Notes: a model not told the origin generated them from the sequence alone. A stretch of DNA of 64,000 nt from Pyrus communis (GCF_963583255.1 NC_084818.1:14882222-14946221), one strand, 5' to 3'. Counted from the first letter of the stretch, positions 47,375-60,214 are shown. A program made the numbers and translations.

Positions 47375-50300
47375 ATGGGCTGGTTCAAAACCCCTAGCAT
47401 TTTCACTTCAAACAATCACAGAAACCTTCCTTACTACAACCCAATTCGCCAAAACCCTGTAAACAACTCTGAAACTCCGAAAGATGGTGTCCCTAACAAG
47501 CTCTTTCGACTACTGCGCAGGCTTATGTCTGGAGGTATGCTAGAGGTTTACAAGGACTGAGGCAGAGGAGAAGCTTGTTAGGAAAAATTGATGTGGGATA
47601 AGTGAATTCATGGTTTTGTACTTGGAGCTGCTTCTGATGTGGGATTTTGTTGTTTGTGTGGAATGTGCAGGAAAAATTGATGGGGGGTCAAGGACTGAGG
47701 CAGAGGAGAAGCTCTACTCTTGGTTATACGCCTTGGCGCAATCAGACAAGGATTTGGTTTTCGAGTATGTTCGATCCACTGAAAGGGGTAAGCGTTCTTA
47801 ATTACTCGCCTTAGCTTCTCTGTTCTTTTAGTAATAAAGTTATTAGGAAATGTGACAACCGAGATTTTCTTTTGTAATAGATACAAGTGTGTATTTGTAC
47901 AAGAACATGACTGAAGATGTTATGTAATTTATAAATTACATGGTTATTTTGTTTGAGATCTGAAAATAAATATGTGGCAGATTGTAGCATTTGAAACGCC
48001 AAGATATAGGAAATTCCTGTGTTGAATTTGATAATTTACTCATGCTGCGCATTTTTCAGCGTTTAATGTATGCACAATAATAAGGATATAGGAAATTCTA
48101 TGAGAAAAAATTTACAAATACTCTTAGGAGGATTATTGAAACAATATAATGTAGCTCCTCGAAATCTTATACCAGCTACGGACTTTTGCTTCTCTTCAGG
48201 ATTGAGCTTTACTGAAGCTGAGAGGAGACTGAAGGAAAATGGCCCGAATGTTCCTGTGGATTATTCTTTTCCGAGCTGGTGGCATATTTTGTGGAATGCT
48301 TTCTTTCATCCTTTCAATATCATATTGATCGTCTTGTCTGTAATCTCGTACATAACCAGTGACAGTCCAAATGGTTGTATCATGCTTGTTTTGGTTTTCA
48401 TAAGTGTCTCCCTTCGATTCTATCAGGTAATCCTTGCTTAATTACTTCGATCAAGTAGGCGCCCTAGCTTTCTATATCAAGCATATGACTAAGACTAGTT
48501 TTCCATGCTCCTTTCAGGAATATGGCAGTTCAAAAGCGGCCATGAAACTCTCAGAATTCGTAAGGTGCCCAGTCAAAGTGCAAAGATGCGCAGGTAGAGT
48601 TGTTCAAACCGAACTAGTAGTACAAATTGATCAAAGAGATGTCGTTCCTGGCGACATTGTCATTTTTGAACCTGGAGACCTCTTTCCTGGTGATGTGAGG
48701 CTATTGTCTACGAAACACCTTGTTGTAAGGTATAGTACCTCTAAAGCTTTCTGTCGTAAAAATAAGATTTGTGAATTGTTTTATGTCATTCTTCCAATAT
48801 GTACAGACAATTTTAGATTAAATGATCACTCAAATATGCTTCTTGAACAGTCAGTCCTCGTTAACAGGAGAGTCCTGGACAACTGAGAAAACAGCTGATG
48901 TCAGAGAAGATTCGAGCACTCCATTGCTCGATTTACGGAATATTTGCTTCATGGTAGGTACAGTAGTACCTGTCATTTTGTTCTAACTATGCGTGAAATT
49001 TCGGGTGGCATATACGTAACATCAAAGGTTGAAGTTGAACCATGCAAATCGACAGCCCTTGAGGCTAAAGCATTGTGTGTTACTGAACAATTTTCGTATG
49101 TCTTGATGTTATGTAAATATTCAGGGAACAAATGTAGTATCAGGTGGCGGAGTTGGTCTAGTGGTGTCCACTGGATCTAAGACGTACATGAGCACCATGT
49201 TTTCAAACATAGGAAAGAAGAAACCACCAAATGAATTTGAGGATGGTGTTCGCCGCATATCTTATGTGCTGATTGCGGTTATGCTTGTAGTAGTCACCAT
49301 CATAGTTGCAACTGACTACAGTACATCTCATGATCTGTCTGAGAGCATCCTTTTCGGAGTCTCGGTGGCAAGTGCACTCACTCCTCAAATGCTTCCCCTC
49401 ATTGTTAACACAAGTCTTGCAAAAGGAGCACTTGCTATGGCCAAAGACAGATGCATTATCAAAAGCTTAACTGCAATACGAGACATGGGATCTATGTAAG
49501 TATACTTTATATTTCTTTTCAAATTATGCGATGGATTAATCAAATGGGCATGTGTGTGTGTGTGTGAACAAATATCTTAGAATTGCAGCCGGCAATGTAA
49601 TTGACAGAGTTCCTGAGGACATGATATCCTAGATTGTTTCATCTATAACTACAATTTCTTATCATCGAAGTTTTTTCACTTGGAACTTCCCTTGTTTGGT
49701 AGTCATTTGCTGTGTTCTCTTTGTTGCAGGGATATCTTATGCATTGACAAGACGGGTACGCTCACCATGAACCGTGCAATAATGGTTAATCATCTGAACA
49801 GCTGGGGATTACAGAAAGAAAAGGTTTTACAGTTTGCTTTCCTCAACTCCTATTTCAAGACCGACCAGAAGTATCCCCTTGACGATGCAATTTTGGCACA
49901 TGTATATACCAATGGATACAAGTTCCAGCCTTCGAAATGGAAGAAAATAGATGAGATTCCTTTTGATTTTATAAGAAGAAGAGTAGCTATTATCATGGAG
50001 AGAGAAGCAGAAGACAGAAGCCACCACATTTCCGATAGAATCGTGGTGACAAAAGGAGCTCTGGAAGAAGTGATGAAAGTTTGTTCTTTTATAGAGGATG
50101 TTGACGGGGAAACGAATATAACTTTCTCTACAGAACACTATCAAAGGATTTTAAATCTCACTGAAGAAATTAGCAATGAGGGACTCAGAGCTATTGGAGT
50201 GGCAATAAGGAGGCTGGAAACGGTGCGTCTAGATTTCTTTCTGACTCAACTTCTGCACTTTCTGTATTCAATTGCATCTATTTATTTCTTTCAAATTTTA

Positions 50301-51608
50301 GTACGTTTCATAGACATTTTTCTGGTAAATAATAAAGTGGCAACTAAGGATTAATGAACTAGAACAGAAATGTGAAAATGGCACACCAAAAAGAAAATAA
50401 TTCTGCTGCCTTGTAAACTTACAATGTTTACTAACCTGACTATTTCTGTCACAATGCAGGAAACGAGCTATCAACACAGAGACGATGATGAAACTTTTGA
50501 ATCAGACATGGTTTTCCTTGGCCTCATAACATTCTTTGACCCGCCCAAGGACTCAGCAAAGCAAGCTCTGTGGCGGTTGGCTGAGAAGGGAGTGAAAGCA
50601 AAGGTCTTGACAGGTGACTCGCTCACACTATCAATAAGAGTTTGCAAGGAAGTTGGTATAAGAACCACCCATGTTGTTACAGGGCCAGAGCTTGAGTTAC
50701 TCGACCAGGATTCCTTTCATGAGACGGTTAAAAGAGCAACTGTACTAGCTCGACTCACCCCAACACAGAAACTCCGAGTTGTTCAGTCCCTGCAGGCAGT
50801 TGGAAACCACACTGTTGGCTTCTTAGGAGATGGAGTAAATGACTCGCTTGCGCTGGATGCAGCCAATGTTGGTATATCAGTTGACTCAGGAGTATCAGTT
50901 GCAAAAGACTTTGCTGACATTATATTACTCGAGAAGGATCTCAATGTCCTCATCGCTGGAGTTGAGCACGGTAGACTCACTTTTGGGAACACAATGAAGT
51001 ACATAAAAATGTCGGTAATTGCCAATCTAGGAAGCGTTCTCTCAATTCTCATAGCAACCTTGGGTCTCAAGTATGAACCGTTGACTCCAAAACAGCTTCT
51101 TACGCAGAACTTCTTGTATAGTGTTGGCCAGATTGCAATCCCATGGGACAAAATGGAAGAAGAATATGTAAAAGTACCACAAAAATGGTCGAAGAAAGGC
51201 TTTCCGATGTTTATTCTGTGGAATGGTCCTGTGTGCACTCTCTTTGACGTAAGCACACTTATGTTCCTTTGGTTCTATTATAAGGCTGACAGTCTGGAAG
51301 ACATTGTGTTCTTCCATTCTGCTTGGTTCATCGAAGGGCTTCTGATGCAGACTCTGATCATCCACTTGATCCGGACAGAGAAAATTCCCTTCGTTCAGGA
51401 GTTTGCCTCATGGCCCGTGCTTTGTTCTACAGTTCTGATTTCTGCCATCGGAATTGCAATTCCGTTCACACCAATTGGGGATGTGATGGGATTCGTTGAG
51501 CTTCCACTGTCGTACTTTGGATTTTTGGTGGTCCTTTTTGTAGGATATATTTTCGTCGGCCAGGTGGTCAAGAGACTATATATCATGGTTTACAAAAGTT
51601 GGCTTTAA
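47375..51608 (+). CDS. PH1: P3B-type P-ATPase (PH1 / MgtA-like), eight exons
   Basis: My splicing: 47375-47534, 47671-47787, 48200-48426, 48518-48729, 48851-48953, 49125-49495, 49730-50222, 50460-51608. All introns are GT/AG, phases agree and the product is 943 residues with no stop. Motifs in order: paired N-terminal helices (WNAFFHPFNIILIVLSVISY), PGDIVIFEPGD, TGES (actuator loop), SVASALTPQMLPLIVNTS in M4, the phosphorylation site DKTGTLT, KGALEEV (nucleotide binding), TGD, GDGVNDSLALD and six C-terminal membrane spans. The M4 sequence and LTPQMLP pattern mark the P3B class, like bacterial Mg2+ ATPases MgtA/MgtB. In petunia, PH1 is a vacuolar-membrane P3B ATPase that binds the P3A proton pump PH5 and raises vacuole acidity. 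That role here is inferred by homology. Motifs are intact, so it is probably functional. Confidence 0.92.
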
Positions 51609-51900
51609 CTAGTAGACTGAGCTCATCTGACATTCATGTGTTGGTACTAGTGTGTAAAAAGAGGAATTAGGAAGAAAATTTTCCCACATAATTCATTGGC
51701 AAAGGATTTAATACATGTAGCCTCAAAGTTGTTACATATTCATTGACATTTTCTGCAGATACTCTTCTTTCCACATTTTGTTATTCGAATCTGCAAAATT
51801 GCATAACAACATGGAACGATATGAATGTCATCGTTGTTGAGGGATAAAGAAAAATAAAAATCTGCAATCAGATGCATCTCAGATACCGATAAAAACTAGT
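51609..51900. other. PH1 3' untranslated region and convergent spacer
   Basis: The sequence after the PH1 stop is AT-rich, with no coding pattern. The GH5 pseudogene approaches from the other strand, so the two genes converge. I cannot set the polyadenylation site. Confidence 0.4.
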
Positions 51901-53512
51901 GAACCGTTTGCCCAGCTGAGGGCCTGCAGTTGAGTTTCCCTGCTCTTGTATATGAATTGCAATTTATCCACAGCACTCATATTAACAAAGAAATTATCAA
52001 AAAGACTGTAATAATGTGAATCCACCACTAAATGAAACTATAGTATTACGTAAGCTGTTGATGAGTATTTCCGAACAATTTGATAGCCTTGTTTGTAACA
52101 TCAAACTAAAGTATCTAATGGAACTGCAGCAAAGCAGGACGTCTTGCATACCTGCAAACGAAAGAAATCAGTGCTTGGCATGCTTGAACTCTAAGGAGAG
52201 CTGACCTGAATTAAATGTTGTAGATAACACTACAGGTTTCTCAAAGATATATGCAAGTGCGTGAACACTTAGTAGGGTCTAGAGTGTAGCAGTTCAAAAA
52301 CACATCACACACCTGGAAGCTAGAAAATCTATAACAGGCGGTGTTTGTGAAATGTAATAAGGATTAGGCCAATCTGTTGAACCATCTCTACTAGCACTAT
52401 GTTCCATCCGGTTCTGGGAGCCAGGAGTGGCGTGAACATCAATTATGCACTTAATACTATTGGCTCTGCAGCACAGTTCTAATGTATGACATCAGAACCA
52501 AAAATGGTATTTTGATTTTATCTGAACAGAATTAGGTGAATGAAAGACCTACTGCGCCCATGAGAATGCATTGTCTACAGCTTCCAAAAGATCAACCAAT
52601 TAACGGCGCAGGAGGATCAGGATCATAGGCACCTTGATGAAACTATTTTTATGTCTCTACATTTTAAAAAGGTCCGAATATCAAATAAACAAATCGAGAG
52701 AAAGCTTTCTAGTTTAGCAACTATAATGTAACGGGTGAACATCTGTTGCAAAGGCAGCTAGAAAGTAACGAAGAGTTACCTAAAGAGTATCTTTGGCCTT
52801 ACTGTGTCCATATCCATTTGCAAGCTGGTAATCTCCATGCAAGGTATTAACAACAATGGTCAGTTCAAACGTGGCTGCATTATCATCCCATCCTGGTTTC
52901 CCCAGAAAGTCCACCGTGAGCTGATTTTGCAGTGTACTGTTGGAATACCCATTGTCCCACATCGGCCAGGAGGGAAGAAGGAAAGCAATTTAAATAAAAA
53001 TACCCCTCTTTAACTAACATTGAGGTTTTTTGTGACAAAATCTCATACCTGAGGATTGGACAAGTGGTAAAGTAAGAACAATATCGGTGTTGTTGGAGTA
53101 GGCCCTTAGTCCGTCGACTTGAAAAATTTTACTTTATCACATTGTGGGAAAGCACCTCAACTCTTCATAAATTTTAAAGGCTAATAGAAAAACTGCACAA
53201 TTTTGGGCTTTACTCAATTCATGGAAATTTCGTGCAGAGCCAAACACTACAAAATTTCTTGGAAACAAGTCACATAATTTTATGAACAGTGGTCGAACAA
53301 AGAGCATGCCAACACATAATTCCTCAGTCTAAGCTAATGAATTGGGTCGTTAAATACCTCAAGAAAACAAACCTGCAAATACGTCCCGTCCCATTCATTT
53401 TTCTGATGTGAACTCTACCTTTGTTATTTTTTCAACGTGAAAGGTTCCTAGTGTTGAAGGTGGTTCTCTAGTTGCAGAAAAAGAGCAACCCTGTCAATCA
53501 CATGTTAGAAAC

Positions 53513-55038
53513 TGTTAGTGTAAAAATGGTAATTCCTAATAAAACGCCTGAGTCTGTAATATCTTAGACTAGTGCATGTTTCAGTTGTAATTATTTTAGT
53601 CTAAGTTTTGCCTCTCATGCTCTCGATCACAAAATAACAAACATTTCAGAGATATTCACTCAGGTAAGTTCGACATGCATATGCATTCATATTATCTAGT
53701 TTTGTGTTTAATGAGCTGCCTAGTTTTAAGTTTAACAATAAAAGCTTTGCACGTTAAATTTGCCTTTTTTAATTAAGATTTCATTTAACTTAATTAAAAG
53801 GCCCACGATTTTTTATCAGCACAAAACTCTAGCTTATCCATATTTATATAGAATTCGTTTGTTATGCTTGTTGCAATGTCCTAGTTTGTTTGAATGTATG
53901 TTTACTCTATTGATAAATACCAAATGATTTTATTTTTATCTCTTAATCAGTCATCCCAATCTTTTGGAAGTTGAAGTCAATTCGAACTCTTGTAGTTGTT
54001 ATATTTATTGATGGATTAGATTAGGGTTTAAGGTTTTGTTGCCGCATAAAAAATACCCAGGTCATCAGAGCATTTGTGCGGCTGCAGTATCACACACACA
54101 TGCATTGAGATCAGTCATTCGCTTTACAGAGTATTGATGCATGCATTAGGTTTTTGGGTTGCCGCATGCATCAGATCAGTTGGGGTTTTTGGCTGCGCAT
54201 ATTGACACGCACAGGTGCAGAGAATTGATTGGGTGCATTAGCTTTTTATCATTATTTTGACGAATTCTTTTAATGATGTGCATTATTTATTAGTTAATAT
54301 TTTGATCTATTTTTGGGAGGAATTTGCACAGTATCTGAGAGGGAAATGCAATGCAGCCATTGTACTTCGTTTGTTGTTGCTTGAAATATCATTTGAAAAC
54401 AAACGTCTTTTAGCGCAACTCCAAGTGCACAGAGTGCCATTTCCATTCCAGAAAAATCAGTCTATTATCTGTGAGTGTCTTCAAGGAAAAATTTAGTTTC
54501 GATCATTGATTTTTCGTTGTGCTTCAACAAGAAATTAATTATGAAAATATGCCTTGTGATTTTCGTAATTGGTTGATTTTCAAAAATCATTTCATTTCAT
54601 ACATTCTGCATGATCGGATTAGTATCTTGCAAAATTCAAGAAAAAGGTAATTGATGGCCATGTTAGTGTCGTGCGACTTCTACTCGAAGGTTGAAGGGAG
54701 ATCGAGTAGTAAAGCGTGGAGACAAAACTGCCTACTAGTATATGTGTCTAGGTGATGAGTTTTGTAAGTCTTTCTGTACTTATTTTTCTTAGTGTTTGTC
54801 CTAACTTGGGAGCTTAAGAATTTTTCGAATGGTGGGTTTTGCCCCCGTTAAATCCTACATCTTGTGTGCACTTTTTATTTATCTTTTTAACTGCATATGT
54901 GTAGGATAGTTTGATATGTGATGTGAATGTGGAATTAATTTGAGATTTGAAAATTAAATTGAAAATTGAATTGGATTTTTAAATTGGAACCTATTCACCC
55001 CTCTTTAGGTTAAACTAGTACCCATCCTAGAACTTTCA
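53513..55038 (+). repeat. 5' LTR of the copia element, 1526 bp
   Basis: It runs TGTTAGTG to CTAGAACTTTCA. From 53737 on it aligns with 60215-61512 almost base for base, with perhaps 5% differences by eye. The first 224 bases have no counterpart in the 3' LTR. Confidence 0.85.
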
Positions 55039-55924
55039 ATTGTCACCAAAGCAGGTCACTAAAAATAATTAGTGAGATCAATGGGTAGTCTAGGATGAAT
55101 CGTGCTATGGGTTCAATTTCTCACCCACCACACTTTGATGGCACTACTACAATATTAGCTTTAGGTGGCGGATGATGGTGGCAGATATTAGAAAAATCAT
55201 GTCAGAAAAATTATATTCGACACATCATTTAATTAGTGGCAGATATTAGAAAAATCTTGTCGGTGACATAAAGTCCTGGTGAATATCAAAAAAATCTTGT
55301 CGGTTATAACTGACAAGATTTTTGAATTTTTTTTTCAATATTTTTGACAGATTCTGGTGGGTTTTAAGTTAATGGTGGCTGTTATAACCAACAGAAATTG
55401 ACTACTTTATTATTTTACTTTCTGACGGTTATTATTTTAGTATGCTGGCGGTTACAACCGACAGAAATGAAAATTTTATTATTTTTAAATGTTATATTGA
55501 TTAAAAATAAATAAATAAATAAACACATTTTTTAAATGTTTTTTTTTCACTCATGACCTAAAGTCTAATGAACCCAATTCCCACGAGCCATAAATTTTCT
55601 AAGAGAATAATAACAACAGACTAAAATATGAAGCTCAATCATTTTTGTAATGAGGATTATGCTCCCTCACAGGCAAGCAATAAGATACAAGGAAATTCAA
55701 ACAATTATTTTGAATGCGTCAAAAAGAACATTGTCTGGCACATAAACACACATGAACATTTGGTGTACTCTATCATATCTGATTTTATTATTTTAAAATG
55801 TTATATTGATTAAAAATAAATAAATAAACACATGTTTTAAATTTTTTTTTAACTCATGGCCCTATCGGATATAACCGACATGAACAAAGCAAAATTTTGG
55901 ATGGCCGCCAGAATAATCTCTTAA

Positions 55925-57360
55925 TGTTTTTTTTTTTGTGGCAATTTTTACGCATGCTATCTTGGAGTATATACAAACATATTTGACGGTTTGATCATTG
56001 AAACTAGCTTCGTAGAATGCATATCCTATCAAATTGATAGATATAACAAACACTTAAGAGTTAATGTTATACTTCCATTAAGTATAAAATAAGATTTATC
56101 CACTAGTGTAAATATTTTAAATTGAAGATCGAATTTATTCATTGCATTCTTATAGAGTCAAGGAGAATAGCTGTAAAAAATAATCAAAATCATAGCTAAA
56201 ATAACTGTTAAATTGTTATTTTTTGTTTATAACCGTCGAAAACTTTTGTTCCATTACCTAATCTCTGAATGTTTTTTTTTTTGCGATTTTTTACGTATGC
56301 AATCTCGGAGTGTGTGCAAACAAGTTTGACGGTTGGATCGTTGAAAAACGTTTCGTAGAATGCGTATCGCATCAAAATGGTAGATTAAACAAACACTTAG
56401 AGTTAATGTTATACTTCCATTAAGTATAAAATAAGATTTTGTGGTATCCACTAGTGTAAATATTTTAAATTGAAGATTGAATTCTTTCATTACATTCTTA
56501 TAGGGTCAAGGAGTGTAACTATAAAAAGTCATTAAAATCAGAGCTAAAATAATCGTTAAATTGTGATTTTCCGTTTAACCGTCGAAAACTTTTGTTCCAT
56601 TACGTGATCTCTGAATGTTTGTTTTTTAAAATTTTTTACGTATGCAATCTCGGAGTGTGTACAAATAAGTTTAATGGTTGGATCATTGAAAAAAGTTTCG
56701 TTGAATGCATATCGCGTCAAAACAGTAGATTAAACAAACACTTAGAGTTAATATTATACTTCCATTAAGTATAAAATAAGATTTTGTGGTATCTACTAGT
56801 GTGAATGTTTTAAATTGAAGATCAAATGCATTCATTGCATTCTTATAGGGTCGAGGAGTGTAGCAGTAAAAAAATCATCAAAATCGGAGCCAAAATAACC
56901 ATTAAATTGTGATTTTTCGTTTATAACCGTCGAAAACTTTTGTTCCATTACGCAATCTCTGAATGTTTTTTTTTTAAGATTTTTTACGTGTGCAATCTCG
57001 GAGTGTGTACAAATAAGTTTGACGGTTGGATTGTTGAAAAAAGTTTCGTAAATTGCATATCGCGTCAAAACGGTAGATTAAACAAACACTAGAGTTAATA
57101 TTATACTTCCATTAAGTATAAAATAAGATTTTGTGGTATCTACTAGTGTAAATGTTTTAAATTGAAGATCGAATGCATTCATTTCTGAATGTTTTTTCGT
57201 TTATAACCGTTAAATTGTGATTTTTCGTTTATAACCGTTGAAAACTTTTGTTCGACCTAATCTCTGAATGTTTTTTTTTTTTTTTGTGATTTTTTTACGT
57301 ATGCGATCTTGTAGTAACTACACACAAGTTTGACGGTTAGATCATGGAAACGAGTTTCAT
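55925..57360 (-). repeat. Tandem array of the CACTA family, inverted copy
   Basis: Four full units of about 344-351 bases, marked by ATTTTAAATTGAAGATCGAA near 56111, 56462, 56810 and 57153, plus partial units at both ends. Read on the minus strand, it matches the unit at 26281-26911 and 36932-38935. Confidence 0.85.
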
Positions 57361-57832
57361 AGAATACATATCTCCATTAAATTTACCTAAATTTTGAAGT
57401 GGGAAAAGTAATTTGTGCTAAATTTTTATTTATGTTTTTCAAGTATTGATTTGACAATATTTAGTTTGTGTGACGACATTTTCATTGTACAATTATCTTT
57501 TTGTTTCTTTATTGCATATTTTACATTGGTTTTTATCTATTAAGCCGCACAACTATTTATTTAATTTTTAAAACGTATTCTATTTAAATACATATTATTT
57601 ATTTATTTATTAAACCAAACAATTATTATTTTATTTTTTAAAATCGTAACAAAATTTTGGGGGGGGGGGATTCAAAATTTTGGAAGGGAATTTAAAACTT
57701 TGGGAGGGAATTTTGGAGGGATTTTTACTGCCATTTTTTTTCTGTCGGTTATAATCGACAGTAATGAAAATTTTCTGTCGGTTTTTATTTTAAAAAAAAA
57801 TTCTGTTGGTTTTAACCGACAATAATAGGCCT

Positions 57833-58335
57833 ATTGGTAGATTAAAAGCAGTCTTATTAGAATTAGATATTCCTAACTCATCAGTGCCAACCTCATGTTC
57901 ACTTGAGTCGACTAAATCACTTGTCGCTTTAGTTGATGAACTAAAGATTCCAGTGGCAAAAATTGGACTTGGTGCTGGAGTGTTGGTTTTTCTTTGGCTA
58001 TATTCATCTATCCAAGGGTACACAATCATTATTTGTTTGTATAATCGACTACTTTCAGTTCTTGACTATTGATTCTTATTTTCTCGTTCTCTGATTCCTT
58101 CTCTTTATGGCTCAGATTTAAGCCTGCTACCATTGTTATCACTTCAAAACTTCCATTGGGTTCAGTCCTTGGTTCATCTGCGGCATTCTGTGTTGCACTC
58201 TCGGGTGCTCTTCTTTCTTTCTCAGATTCTGTAAGTCTGGATTTGAGCCACAAAGAGTGGACCAGTTTTGGGGAACGTGAACTTGATTTGCTGAACAAAT
58301 GGGCTTTTGAAGGTGAAAAGATCTTCCAACTCTAG
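57833..58335 (+). pseudogene. Gene-like cargo in CACTA 2, unrecognised membrane-protein-like exons
   Basis: The plus strand reads IGRLKAVLLELDIPNSSVPT and VALVDELKIPVAKIGLGAGVLVFLWLYSS up to about 58017, then a plausible donor (AAGG/GTACAC) and, after a pyrimidine-rich stretch, acceptor TATGGCTCAG (to 58116). The next piece reads FKPATIVITSKLPLGSVLGS, AAFCVALSGALLSFSDS and HKEWTSFGERELDLLNKWAF, ending in a stop at 58333-58335. Two hydrophobic stretches (AKIGLGAGVLVFLWLY and SAAFCVALSGALL) suggest membrane spans. I cannot name a family. There is no start codon in the first piece and it lies inside a transposon, so it is probably a captured fragment of a host gene. Confidence 0.45.
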
Positions 58336-58900
58336 ATTCGTCCAACCCACCACATACAAACACTGTACATGCACGTTTCTTCTTCCCCGTTACATGGTTT
58401 TTAGATTTTTGCTTCATCTAATTCTCTGTGTCGTTGCTTCATCTATTCTTTCTCCTCCCTTTTGCTCCTCAAAGTCCGATCGAAACCCGTTACAGAGCAC
58501 CAAAGAGAAAGACAAGTGAGCCTTTCTTTTTTCTTCATTGTTTTTCTCGTTCTTCTAGTTATGGTGGTCGTTTCCGTTGATTGTGTAAGTGTTTGATGTT
58601 TAAATGCTGTGTGTGATTTTGGATCTCCATGCTTTTCTTCGTTGTTCTATTTATGGAAGATGTGGGTTTTCTCTTCTGTTTTTCTGGGATGGATTGTTGT
58701 GTTTTGTGTTGGGAAGAAGGTTAGTGGAGTTGGGTTTTGGATCTTTTGAATTCGAACTTCAAATTCCATCGTGCATAGGGGTTCAAGGATGTTGCCCAAT
58801 CTGGTTTGCTCATTAGCTGCGGATTCTGATTTCGAGCAAAAGGGGAGAATAATGCTCAACGAGAAGAAGGGAGAATGCTCTCATGTCCTTTTTATTTTAT
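58336..58900 (+). other. Further cargo sequence of CACTA 2, no clear gene
   Basis: Pyrimidine-rich text (58430-58470, 58520-58560) followed by T-rich sequence looks like untranslated or intron sequence of a captured gene. No reading frame with clear protein character. Confidence 0.35.
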
Positions 58901-60214
58901 TTTTATTATTAGTATATTTGCTGTCGGTTTTAGCCAACAGAGAATGCTTTACTTATTCATTATTAATATTTTCTGTCGGTTATAACCGACACAAGTTCTG
59001 TCGTATATATATATTTTCTGTCGGTTTTATCCGACAGAAAATGCTCTTATTTATTCATTATTAATATATTTTCTGTCGGTTATATCTGACACAAGTTCTG
59101 TTAGTTTTAGAGTATTTTCTGTCGAAAATTCATTTCCTGACGCTGACAACTCTGTCACTTATTATATCTGTCACTGCATCCATTTTCTGTCAGACTTTGC
59201 ATAATATCCGACAATAATATATGTTTCTTGTCGATTTTTGGACCGCCATCAATAGATAATTTTGCAGTAGTGTGGTGACAATTATGTTGTGTGGAAGGCG
59301 AAAATGAAATTGTTTATGTGGGCAACAAGGTGTGGCTTGTTGTTGAAGAAGGTTGTGAACCTCCGACAATCGAAGAAATAAAAGTTGGAGGAAAGTGCTC
59401 TGCGTCTGTATCTAAGCTCAAGCCTAGGAAAGAATGGAGCAATGATGAGCGTAGTTCTAGCACTTTTAACCAAAAGGCTTTGAATGCTTTATTCACAGCC
59501 GTTTCGCCTGAACAATTCAATTACATAAGCAAGTGTACAACGGGAAAAGAAGCTTGGGACATTATTGAAGTTACTCATGAGGGTAACTCAACTGTTAAAG
59601 AATCCAAGCTTCAACATCTCATCACAAAATTCAAAAATATCACAATGTCTGATGAGAGTTTCTTTGACTTTTATGCTAAGCTTAGCGTAATTGTTAATGG
59701 CTACCACAATATTGGTGACAATATTCCAGAACATAGGATTGTGAAAAAGATCTTAAGTTCACTTCCTATGAGGTTTCTTGCTAAGATGACAGCGATTGAG
59801 GAATCGAAAGATCTAAACACCTACAAACTTGAGCAATTGACTGGGTCTCTGCAAACATATGAGTTAGAGCTTCCTGACTCCAAGAAGATGAAAAACATTG
59901 CTCTCAAAGTTGTCAAAGAAGAAGAAAGTGATGGCTCAGTTGAAGACTTGTCTGAAGATGAATTGGTTGAATTAACCATGCAAATTATAAGGTTTCTCAA
60001 GTCTCAAAATTCCCAGGGTCATGAGCTACGAACTAACTCTAGTTTGAATTCAAGAAACTTTCATTCCTTAGATCTCTCACATGACAAAACATCTAAATCC
60101 TTTAGGACTAGTGAACAAATGAGTTCTAATAATAGAGTTCAATGCCATGAATATCAAGGGTATGGACACATTGCTTCTGAATGTGCAAACACTATCAGGA
60201 GAAAAAAGAAGAAG

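Larger units (their letters stand above)
55142..59272. mobile_element. CACTA element 2, 4131 bp, non-autonomous, in copia gag
   Basis: Ends CACTACTACAAT (55142) and TTTTGCAGTAGTG (to 59272), flanked by TGG (55139-55141 and 59273-59275). Subterminal motifs GTCGGTTATAACCGACA and variants are dense at 55190-55480, 57730-57830 and 58920-59230, on both strands. It carries the same tandem array as the 16-kb CACTA, in the opposite orientation, and gene-like cargo at 57830-58860. No transposase is visible. Family membership with the larger CACTA is strong. Confidence 0.9.

Noticed and set aside
48070..48199. N-terminal extension of PH1 exon 3
   Set aside because: It is intron sequence; the CTTCAG acceptor at 48199 gives the right phase and joins to the conserved SFTEAERRLKENGPN.
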